Of a stretch of 64,000 nucleotides of DNA, positions 34,383-41,407 are shown piece after piece. The DNA comes from Streptomyces sp. HPF1205 (GTDB lineage Bacteria; Actinomycetota; Actinomycetes; Streptomycetales; Streptomycetaceae). A model generated the notes under the pieces. That model searched no databases. It was not told where the DNA came from and saw only the letters and a list, made by a program, of their open reading frames with translations. Location of the stretch: assembly GCF_020400825.1 (NCBI RefSeq), contig NZ_JAINVH010000013.1:62001-126000 (forward strand). The letters run 5' to 3'. Each line of letters begins with the position of its first letter. Within the stretch, counting starts at the first letter, position 1. The translations under genes and the position numbers were made by a program.

Positions 34383-35363
34383 ATGACTGCCGATACCTCC
34401 CGCCGAGTCCTCCTCGCCGCCCCCAGGGGGTACTGCGCGGGCGTGGACCGCGCCGTGATCACCGTCGAGAAGGCCCTGGAGCAGTACGGCGCGCCGGTCT
34501 ACGTGCGCAAGCAGATCGTCCACAACAAGTACGTCGTGCAGACCCTGGAGAAGAAGGGCGCGATCTTCGTCGACGAGACGGAGGAGGTGCCCGAGGGCGC
34601 GATCGTGATCTTCTCCGCGCACGGGGTCGCCCCGGTCGTCCACCAGGAGGCCGCCGAGCGGCGCCTCGCGTCCATTGACGCGACCTGCCCGCTCGTCACC
34701 AAGGTGCACAAGGAAGCCGTCCGCTTCGCCAACGACGACTACGACATCCTCCTCATCGGCCACGAGGGCCACGAGGAGGTCATCGGCACCATGGGCGAGG
34801 CCCCGGAGCGCATCCACCTCGTCGACGGTCCCGCCGACGTGGCGAACGTCGAGGTCAAGGACGAGTCCAAGGTCGTCTGGCTGTCCCAGACCACCTTGTC
34901 GGTGGACGAGACCATGGAGACGGTCGACGCCCTGAAGACCCGCTTCCCGGGTCTGGTCTCGCCGCCCAGCGACGACATCTGCTACGCGACGCAGAACCGT
35001 CAGGTCGCCGTCAAGCAGATCGCCGCCGACGCCGACCTGGTCATCGTCGTCGGCTCCAGGAACTCCTCGAACTCCATCCGGCTGGTGGAGGTCGCCCTCC
35101 AGGCGGGCGCCGGCGCCTCGTACCTGGTGGACTTCGCCGAGGAGTGCCAGGACGCCTGGCTGGAAGGCGTCACCACGGTCGGCGTCACCTCGGGCGCCTC
35201 GGTCCCGGAGGTCCTGGTCGAGGGCGTGCTGGAGTGGCTGGCCGCGCGCGGCTTCGCGGACGTGGAGGTCGTGCGCTCCGCCCAGGAGTCGATCCAGTTC
35301 TCGCTCCCCAAGGAATTGCGGCGCGACCTGCGTGCGGAGGTCGCCGCCGGGGAATCGCGCTAA
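34383..35363 (+). CDS. ispH: 4-hydroxy-3-methylbut-2-enyl diphosphate reductase
   Basis: This 326-residue iron-sulfur enzyme performs the last step of the non-mevalonate isoprenoid pathway, giving IPP and DMAPP. The three cluster cysteines are visible in APRGYCAGVDRAV, DATCPLVTKVHKEA and DDICYATQNRQ, and the catalytic Glu lies in VDETMETV/TEEVPE regions typical of the family. ATG 34383 is preceded seven bases earlier by TACGAT (34370-34375), so the message may be leaderless; an upstream in-frame ATG (34374) falls inside that box and is unlikely. Confidence 0.96.
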   Translation: MTADTSRRVLLAAPRGYCAGVDRAVITVEKALEQYGAPVYVRKQIVHNKYVVQTLEKKGAIFVDETEEVPEGAIVIFSAHGVAPVVHQEAAERRLASIDATCPLVTKVHKEAVRFANDDYDILLIGHEGHEEVIGTMGEAPERIHLVDGPADVANVEVKDESKVVWLSQTTLSVDETMETVDALKTRFPGLVSPPSDDICYATQNRQVAVKQIAADADLVIVVGSRNSSNSIRLVEVALQAGAGASYLVDFAEECQDAWLEGVTTVGVTSGASVPEVLVEGVLEWLAARGFADVEVVRSAQESIQFSLPKELRRDLRAEVAAGESR

Positions 35364-35510
35364 GAGGGATACTTTTCGGTCACCGGGGCCCGGGGCGGCC
35401 GGGCGGATCCGCCCTCGCCGGGCCGTACGGCGGGGGTGTCCCCGCCGAGCCGCTCCCCGGAGACGGCTCCCGGAAGCGTTGCCCGATCTGTTCGGTCTGG
35501 AGGCCAAGGC

Positions 35511-36242
35511 GTGTTCGGTGTGGACATCGGCGGTACGGGCATCAAGGGTGCCCCGGTCGACCTCGACAGGGGAGACCTCGCCGAGGAGCGGTACAAGGTG
35601 CCCACCCCGCACCCGGCGACCCCGGAGTCGGTGGTCGAGGGCGTGCACGAGGTCGTCTCGAAGTTCGGCTGGACGGGGCCGCTGGGGGTCACCTTCCCCG
35701 GCGTCGTGGTCGACGGCGTCACCCGTACCGCCGCCAACGTCGACCCCGGCTGGATCGGGCTGGACGCCCGCCGGTTGATCAGCGACCGGCTCGGCCTGCC
35801 CGTGGTGCTGCTCAACGACGCGGACGCCGCCGGGGTCGCCGAGATGACCTTCGGGGCGGGCCGCGGCCGCGGCGGCACCACGATCGTCCTGACGCTCGGC
35901 ACCGGCATAGGGAGCGCGATCTTCGTCGACGGCCGGCTCGTGCCCAACACCGAACTCGGCCACCTGGAGCTGCACGGCCACGACGCGGAGAAGCGGGCCT
36001 CGGGCAAGGCCCGCGAGGACGAGGACCTCAGCTGGGAGCACTGGGCGCGCCGACTGAAGAAGTACCTGGCCCACGTGGAGATGCTGTTCTCGCCCGACCT
36101 GTTCGTCATCGGCGGCGGCATCAGCCGCAAGTCGCAGAAGTTCCTGCCGCTGATAGAGGGGATCAGCGCGGAGATCGTCCCCGCGGAGCTGCAGAACAAC
36201 GCCGGGATCGTCGGCGCCGCCATGGCCGCAGCAAAGCTCTGA
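35511..36242 (+). CDS. ppgK: Polyphosphate glucokinase
   Basis: This 243-residue ROK-type kinase phosphorylates glucose using polyphosphate (and usually ATP). Motifs: FGVDIGGTGIKGAPVDL (phosphate 1), FPGVVVDGV, LNDADAAGVAEMTFG (catalytic Asp), LTLGTGIGSAIFVDGRLVPNTELGHLEL and the PPGK-specific KRASGKAREDEDLSWEHWARRL. GTG 35511 has GGAGG seven bases upstream and gives the normal length. Its last 80 bases overlap the convergent membrane-protein gene. Confidence 0.95.
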   Translation: MFGVDIGGTGIKGAPVDLDRGDLAEERYKVPTPHPATPESVVEGVHEVVSKFGWTGPLGVTFPGVVVDGVTRTAANVDPGWIGLDARRLISDRLGLPVVLLNDADAAGVAEMTFGAGRGRGGTTIVLTLGTGIGSAIFVDGRLVPNTELGHLELHGHDAEKRASGKAREDEDLSWEHWARRLKKYLAHVEMLFSPDLFVIGGGISRKSQKFLPLIEGISAEIVPAELQNNAGIVGAAMAAAKL

Positions 36243-36747
36243 CCGACACGATCAGCGCCGCCAGCGCCGTACCGGTGTAGAGCCAGCCGGTCATCAGGGC
36301 CAGCCCGGTGAACACCCCGATCAGGTGCCCGACCAGCCCCCCGCCGCCGTCGTCTGCGCTCAGCGCGATCCCCACCGCGAAGGCGATCGGCGCCGCCACC
36401 GGCGCCGCCACCAGGTCGTACGGGCGCACGTACACCGCGCCCGCGACGCTGACCGCGACGAACACCACCCCGAACAGCACGCCCGGCCCGTCGAACAGGT
36501 AGGAGTCGGCGAGCCCGCCCAGCACGGTCACCACGGTGGTGAGCAGCCCTGTGCCGAGGCCGGTGAGGCGCGGCCGGGGCCGCTGCGCGGCACGCAGCCG
36601 GCGTACGACGGCGGCCACCGGGTTGCCGGGCGGCGGTGGCGCCGCCGCCGTGGGGCGCGCGGCGCGGTAGACCCCCGCGGCGGCTTCTCCGCCGGGCCCG
36701 GGCGCGGGGGAGGGTCCGGGCCCTGAGTGCGCGCTGTGCTGGTCCAC
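36163..36747 (-). CDS. DUF6542-like membrane protein
   Basis: This 194-residue protein has a Pro/Ala-rich cytoplasmic N-terminus (~65 residues), then four hydrophobic segments (GLGTGLLTTVVTVLGGLADSYLF; GVLFGVVFVAVSVAGAVYV; VAAPVAAPIAFAVGIALSAD; LIGVFTGLALMTGWLYTGTALAALIV) and a basic tail. I associate this layout with the uncharacterised DUF6542 proteins found beside ppgK/ychF in Streptomyces. GTG 36747 is chosen: a TACGTT box ends six bases upstream, consistent with a leaderless start. It overlaps the ppgK 3' end by 80 bases. Confidence 0.75.
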   Translation of the reverse strand: MDQHSAHSGPGPSPAPGPGGEAAAGVYRAARPTAAAPPPPGNPVAAVVRRLRAAQRPRPRLTGLGTGLLTTVVTVLGGLADSYLFDGPGVLFGVVFVAVSVAGAVYVRPYDLVAAPVAAPIAFAVGIALSADDGGGGLVGHLIGVFTGLALMTGWLYTGTALAALIVSVRALLRPWRRRRSRRCSAAPRGRSPR

Positions 36748-36975
36748 CCACCCAACGTAGGCAGGACGGGCCCTGGCGCAGCGCGTGGACACGCGGTTTC
36801 GCCCCTTTTGGGCGGATGTTCGAGCGGATTGTACGGGGACGCGGACGCGAGTGGCGGCATACGGCCCGCGACCCTGTGGACGGGGGAGAGCCCCTGTGGA
36901 CAGCGGCGCCGACGCGGGTGCCCGGCCCCGTAGACTGGACGTCCGTCCCCACAGGTCCTACGGGAAAGTCGTCAC

Positions 36976-38064
36976 GTGTCGCTCACCATCGGAATCGTCG
37001 GGCTGCCGAACGTCGGCAAGTCGACCCTGTTCAACGCCCTGACCAAGAACGACGTGCTGGCGGCCAACTACCCGTTCGCCACCATCGAGCCCAACGTGGG
37101 CGTGGTGGGCGTGCCCGACCCGCGACTGGCGCAGCTCGCCGAGCTGTTCGGCTCCGCCCGGGTGCTGCCCGCCACCGTGGACTTCGTGGACATCGCAGGC
37201 ATCGTCCGCGGCGCCTCGGAGGGTGAGGGCCTGGGCAACAAGTTCCTCGCCAACATCCGCGAGTCCGACGCGATCTGCCAGGTCATCCGCGCCTTCAAGG
37301 ACGAGAACGTGGTCCATGTGGACGGCAAGGTCTCGCCCAAGGACGACATCGAGACCATCAACACCGAGCTGATCCTGGCCGACCTGCAGTCCGTGGAGAA
37401 GGCCCTGCCGCGCCTCACCAAGGAGGCCCGCCTGCAGAAGGACAAGGCGGCGGTGCTGGCCGCGGCCGAGTCCGCGCAGGCCATCCTCGCGGCCGGCGAC
37501 ACCCTCTTCTCGCACGGCATCACCAAGGACACCGAGCAGGGCGTCCTCCTGCACGAGCTGTTCCTGCTCACCACCAAGCCGTTCCTGTACGTCTTCAACG
37601 TCGACGAGGACGAACTGATGGACGAGGACTTCAAGAACGAGCAGCGCGCCCTGGTCGCCCCGGCGGAGGCGATCTTCCTCAACGCCAAGCTGGAGGCCGA
37701 CCTGGCCGAACTCGACGACGACGAGGCCCTGGAACTCCTCCAGTCCGTCGGCCAGCAGGAACCCGGCCTGGCCACCCTCGCCCGCGTCGGCTTCGAAACG
37801 CTGGGCCTGCAGACCTACCTCACCGCCGGCCCCAAGGAGACCCGCGCCTGGACCATCAAGCGCGGCGCGACCGCCCCCGAGGCCGCGGGCGTCATCCACA
37901 CCGACTTCCAGCGCGGCTTCATCAAGGCCGAGGTCATCTCCTTCCCCGACCTGATCGCCGCCGGCTCCGTCCCCGAAGCCCGCGCCCGCGGCAAGGCCCG
38001 CATGGAGGGCAAGGACTACGTGATGCAGGACGGGGACGTGGTGGAGTTCCGGTTCAACGTGTGA
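36976..38064 (+). CDS. ychF: Redox-regulated ATPase YchF (OLA1 family)
   Basis: This 362-residue TRAFAC-class NTPase has GIVGLPNVGKSTLFNALT (G1), PFATIEPNVG (G2), DFVDIAGIVRGASEGEGLGNKFL (G3), the family's altered N-x-x-E specificity element (FLNAKLEADLAEL) and a C-terminal TGS domain (TLGLQTYLTAGPKETRAWTIKRG...MQDGDVVEFRFNV). YchF binds ATP and associates with ribosomes. The gene is intact, but its last 19 bases are the start of a ~300-bp sequence repeated at 45282. A 14-base core of it recurs at 55379, where reading on would give FRFNA and a stop instead of FRFNV. The 3' end therefore looks like the attachment site of the downstream island. Confidence 0.96.
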   Translation: MSLTIGIVGLPNVGKSTLFNALTKNDVLAANYPFATIEPNVGVVGVPDPRLAQLAELFGSARVLPATVDFVDIAGIVRGASEGEGLGNKFLANIRESDAICQVIRAFKDENVVHVDGKVSPKDDIETINTELILADLQSVEKALPRLTKEARLQKDKAAVLAAAESAQAILAAGDTLFSHGITKDTEQGVLLHELFLLTTKPFLYVFNVDEDELMDEDFKNEQRALVAPAEAIFLNAKLEADLAELDDDEALELLQSVGQQEPGLATLARVGFETLGLQTYLTAGPKETRAWTIKRGATAPEAAGVIHTDFQRGFIKAEVISFPDLIAAGSVPEARARGKARMEGKDYVMQDGDVVEFRFNV

Positions 38065-38353
38065 GTTCTTCGAACGTCGGCCCCTCTGCCTTGTAATCGT
38101 GCAGGTCGGAGGGGTTCTCGTTGTTCGGAAGTGGTGGCGTTCCGCAGGAACGTCGAGGGGATGGGTTTGGCGACTTCGCTCTCTGTTTGCGCAGTTCAGG
38201 GCGCTGTGGGCACATGGTTGAATTCGCTCGGTGCTGGATGTGTGCTGGATGGGAACGATCTTGGTGGGGACGCTCGGAGGTGTTTTGTCGTGTTGAGCCT
38301 CGTGTGGCGAGGTGAAGCCGAATCCCAGCTTGATCGGGGCGGGTGAATACCCG
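38046..38353. repeat. Left-end repeat, copy 1 (att core plus ~290 bp)
   Basis: This 308-base sequence begins with the last 19 bases of ychF and recurs at 45282-45581 with about seven substitutions and one 8-base indel (gtcgtgtt near 38288 is absent in copy 2), roughly 97% identity. It contains GCTGGAT-gtgt-GCTGGAT at 38233-38250, exactly 187 bases from the core in both copies. The minus strand is open for ~90 codons in both copies, but the substitutions do not look constrained at codon level, so I treat it as non-coding. Confidence 0.85.
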
Positions 38354-38784
38354 TCCGTTGTGGCCATCCATGATCTGGTCCCCCGAGAGGGGGATCGTGA
38401 CGCCCGCGAGGTGGAGCAGAGCGGGTGTCCTGCCGGTGGCGAGGTAGCCGCGACCGGGGGGACTGGTGAGGTATTGGTCGGGTTCGAGCATCAGGTTGTG
38501 TGCGATGGCGGTGGGGCGGGCGGCGGGGTGAGGAGGATGCGGTGTCCGGTGGCGAGGACCGTGTTGATCAGGTGGGCCAGGGGGCCGGGGAATCCGGTGA
38601 GGGTGCGGGTGGCGTCGGCGGCGAGGGTGTGGCGGCCGCCCCGTTGGGATCTGCGGTGGCGCAGGGGTTGGGCTGTGTGATTCCAGCTCTCCATTCTACC
38701 GGCTCACCAGTAGGCGGTTGGCTGTCGCGCCATCGCTGCCACCGAGCCGCCGGCATGACCCGAATCGGACAGGAAGATTAAGAA
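38354..38784 (-). pseudogene. Degenerate leftward reading frame, unidentified
   Basis: About 430 bases without an intact gene. On the minus strand a 67-codon frame (38491-38694) appears to continue after a frameshift into LEPDQYLTSPPGRGYLATG and TPALLHLAGVTIPLSGDQI (38491 down to ~38345). The phrases look protein-like but I do not recognise the family. This would be a decayed gene reaching the left end of unit 1. Confidence 0.3.
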
Positions 38785-39761
38785 TCACGGCTGGAGTACG
38801 AGGCAGGGAGTTTGACCGAGAGCGGTCGCACTTCCGGTGACCACGTAGATCCTGACACCAGCAGTTACGCATCCCGGGCCCGCTTTTAGAAGGCGGGAGT
38901 TGGAATTGCTGATGTCCTGCGTCTTTGTGAAGTACTTGAGATCATCGGATTGGCGTTGTACCCACACCGTGGAGAACCCGGCGAGATAGTCGCTCGTTTT
39001 GGTATTGATGGCGAGTATGGGATCGAATTCAGCCCAGGTCCCAGCGCTATGCCGGGAGTCGATAAGGGAAACGGTACCGATCGATACTCCTTTTGCTAGG
39101 CTCTGGCTTTCCAGGCCGAGGGGCTGCTGAAGGGCCACGGGAACGATTGCCATGCCGGTTTGGTCCGCCACGCAGTCGGCTCCTTGCGGATCGGCGCCGT
39201 TCGGCACCCGGCGCCCGGCACCGACGGGTCTACCGGTGCCTGCGAGACGTTCTGTCCGCCACCAAGTGCCCGTGCACGTGCCCAAAATGATCAATGCAAG
39301 GGCTACCGCGCCGATCCGCCTCCAGTTGCGGGCTGTTGGGCGCCCGGCCCCGTTCGGTCCGTCCTCGCGCACAGATGCCCGGGACGCACCCAGACGAGCG
39401 GGCAGCGGGGAGCCGCTGTCGCGGGGAACCAGCACGCCGGTGTATCGCCTGACCAATCCCTGGCCAGGCGCGTAGCGGGTCGCGTCGACTTCCGCGGCTG
39501 CCTGTGCCCAGCGCTTCTGCCAGTGGGTCCAATCTCCGCCACATGCCCGCCACATGCCCGCACGAACTCTCTGGTCACCGTCTCGGAAGGCAGCTTTCGG
39601 CCCGCGGCGGCTGCGGCCGGCGCGCTCCTGTCCACCGCGCAGCGGCGCGCCCTCTTCCAGAACGGTAGGTCACCTGCCAGGGCCCGCAGAGCGCGTAATT
39701 CGCACGCAAAGCGCTCTGCAGCGCTGCTTTCGGGTGATAACGGACGCATCTTCCGGCTCAT
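38785..39761 (-). pseudogene. XRE-type HTH / DUF2690-like protein, frameshifted
   Basis: Two overlapping frames form one gene. The first (39761 down to ~39545) encodes an XRE-like helix-turn-helix: ELRALRALAGDLPFWKRARRC, then GRKLPSETVTREFVRACGG. The second (from ~39560 to 38785) begins at the same place with RACGGDWTHWQKRW, continues into one membrane helix (IGAVALALIILGTCTGTWW) and a DUF2690-type extracytoplasmic domain (DPQGADCVADQTG ... VWVQRQSDDLKYF). The break is caused by an exact 11-base tandem duplication at 39538-39559; removing one copy restores a ~320-residue protein. It could be inactive or phase-variable. Confidence 0.8.
39538..39559. repeat. 11-base tandem duplication causing the frameshift
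   Basis: The unit gccacatgccc occurs twice in a row (39538-39548 and 39549-39559). Eleven bases is not a multiple of three, so the XRE/DUF2690 frame is broken exactly here. Slipped-strand loss of one unit would repair the gene. Confidence 0.9.
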
Positions 39762-39949
39762 CCGCCCCCCTGTGTCTCCCTGGACAAAAGTCGTTGTCCT
39801 GATTGTCCACGGAACTACCCGCTGGACAATCCCGCCGGTACACCAAAGACGGCGTTCGCAGGCAATCGGCCTGCGACAGAAGTCATTCCTGGCCGAGCTG
39901 AACGGAGAACTGCGTTCTGTCCGGCGAGAGAAAGAACTGAAGGAGAAGG

Positions 39950-40513
39950 ATGAAACGCCTCATTCTCGCCATTGCGGGACTACTGGGCGCGACCTTAGTT
40001 GTCGCCGCTCCGTCCATCGCGGAGGCAGCCCCTGCCTCCCCGTCACGAACGATGGTGCAGGTGGCCAGCGGGCCCAGCCATGGAGGGCGCGCGAGCGTCA
40101 CGCCGGCCGCTCTGTCGGCAATCGTCTGCGGAGGTTCCAAGTACGGTTCCGGTTGGGCCACCTACGGCACCGGCGGGTACGTGGGCCAGGGGTGTGGTGC
40201 CGGCATCGACTACCACGCGACCCCCACCGGCGGAGCCACCTCCACCTACAACCTCGGCACCACCGACGGCGGGACGCACTACTTCGATGCCTGGATCCCC
40301 ACCGTTTACGCCACGGCAAACATGGACTTCTCGCTCTACGTCTGCGGCTCCGAGGTCCTCGACGCGACGGTCAACGAGGCCAACTTCAGCGGGTGGCTAA
40401 GGCTTTACGGCGTCAGCGGCTACGCGGGCTGCTCGATCACCATCACCGCCTGGTCGGGTATGGCTTCCAGCGGAGCTTACGTGGGACTGGACGCGATTCG
40501 GGTCGCCAGTTGA
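39950..40513 (+). CDS. Small secreted protein, unknown function
   Basis: This 187-residue protein has a clear Sec signal peptide (MKRLILAIAGLLGATLVVAA, cut after AEA-AP near residue 27). The mature protein is Gly/Tyr/Thr-rich with four cysteines (VCGGSKYGSG; GQGCGAGIDY; SLYVCGSEV; GYAGCSITI), probably two disulfides, and reads like an all-beta surface or adhesive domain. GAAGGAGAAGG directly precedes the ATG. Codon use is less GC-extreme than the housekeeping genes. It is divergent from the frameshifted XRE gene and is cargo of unit 1. I do not recognise the family. Confidence 0.78.
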   Translation: MKRLILAIAGLLGATLVVAAPSIAEAAPASPSRTMVQVASGPSHGGRASVTPAALSAIVCGGSKYGSGWATYGTGGYVGQGCGAGIDYHATPTGGATSTYNLGTTDGGTHYFDAWIPTVYATANMDFSLYVCGSEVLDATVNEANFSGWLRLYGVSGYAGCSITITAWSGMASSGAYVGLDAIRVAS

Positions 40514-40686
40514 CCCGTTCTCCTACGCAACCGGCGTGACTTGCTGACCAGCACCCGGCATGACGGGTCAGCCGGGACGCTGGAGAAGTGCGGGCGACCG
40601 GGAAGCCACCGGCGGGCTGCGCGTCTCTCGCGGACCCGAACCGGCTCGGTCAGGGCCCACTGACATGCCAGGAGATTGCGGCTGGA

Positions 40687-40736
40687 CGTGACGTCGGCCT
40701 TCACGACCCCTTGCCGTCGTGAAGGCCGACGTCACG
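40687..40736 (+). terminator. Perfect 21-base inverted repeat (hairpin)
   Basis: The arms at 40687-40707 and 40716-40736 are exact reverse complements over 21 bases around an 8-base loop (cccttgcc); each arm contains gacgtcggccttcacg. This is far longer and more perfect than an average Streptomyces terminator. It lies 173 bases after the secreted-protein gene and could be a terminator, an antisense element end or a protein-binding site. Confidence 0.7.
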
Positions 40737-41137
40737 GGACTGCGGGGCCCGGGGCTCGCTGCGTGGGCGATCAGCCGAGTGCGGTGGCCCGTCGTGTGGA
40801 ACTCGGCCGGCCAGCGGCGTGGGGGTGCCGCCCCCGGGCGGCCGGGCGGCGCCGTGGAGTTGCTGGGGGACAGTGGCTGTTGTCGAGCCGATCTTGCGGG
40901 CTGTCGGTCGAACGGGAGTCTCGATCGGGTGACTGGAGTAGCCTCGGGCTTTCGCGAGGTGGGCTGTCCGATGGCTGATCAAATAAGCGAAGAGCGCCTT
41001 TGCGCTGGGACGATGGGATTTGTCTAGGCAAGTCGGGCGGTGTCGCGCTGCTTCGGTCCACGGGGGACCGCGCCGCCGGGGCACACAGAGGCAACGCGCC
41101 CCGAGGCCGGAACCAGACGCCCAGCGTCCTTCGAACC
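40737..41137. other. Intergenic stretch without supported gene
   Basis: About 400 bases of the 890-base gap between the secreted-protein gene and the GmrSD gene. Frames are open on both strands only because of GC content. No ribosome binding site, conserved motif or repeat stood out. Confidence 0.5.
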
Positions 41138-41375
41138 ATGCGCCTCCACATGCGCCACCCGCGCGGCCCGCTCCCTGGAGCCCGTCCCCGACGCTCATTC
41201 CCCGGTGTGGCAGGACCGCATCGTCCTCCTCTTCGACGACCTGTTCGCCATCGGCCGGCAGGTGCGGGCCGTCGCCCGTTTGCTGCGTGAGGCGGGTGCG
41301 GTTCAGGTGAGGGGCCTCGTCCTCGCCCGTGCGCCGTGGCGAGGGACGGACCGTCAGGGCACTCTTGACTCGTGA
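41138..41375 (+). pseudogene. Phosphoribosyltransferase-like C-terminal fragment
   Basis: The plus-strand frame ending at TGA 41373-41375 reads DRIVLLFDDLFAIGRQVRAV, then ARLLREAGAVQVRGLVLARAPW. This resembles the C-terminal PRPP-binding part of ComF/phosphoribosyltransferase-type proteins (hydrophobic strand, DD, then G-R-Q-x-x-A-V). No start codon, ribosome binding site or N-terminal domain precedes it, so it is a 5'-truncated remnant. Confidence 0.5.
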
Positions 41376-41407
41376 CGATCGACCGGCGTGCCCCCTGGGT
41401 TCCGGTC

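Noticed and set aside
38054..38367. Minus-strand frame across the left-end repeat as a conserved small protein gene (also at 45290-45609).
   Set aside because: Both copies are open, but there is no binding site, the composition is not protein-like, the 8-base indel shifts the frame and the flanks differ; the repeat is better explained as element-end DNA.
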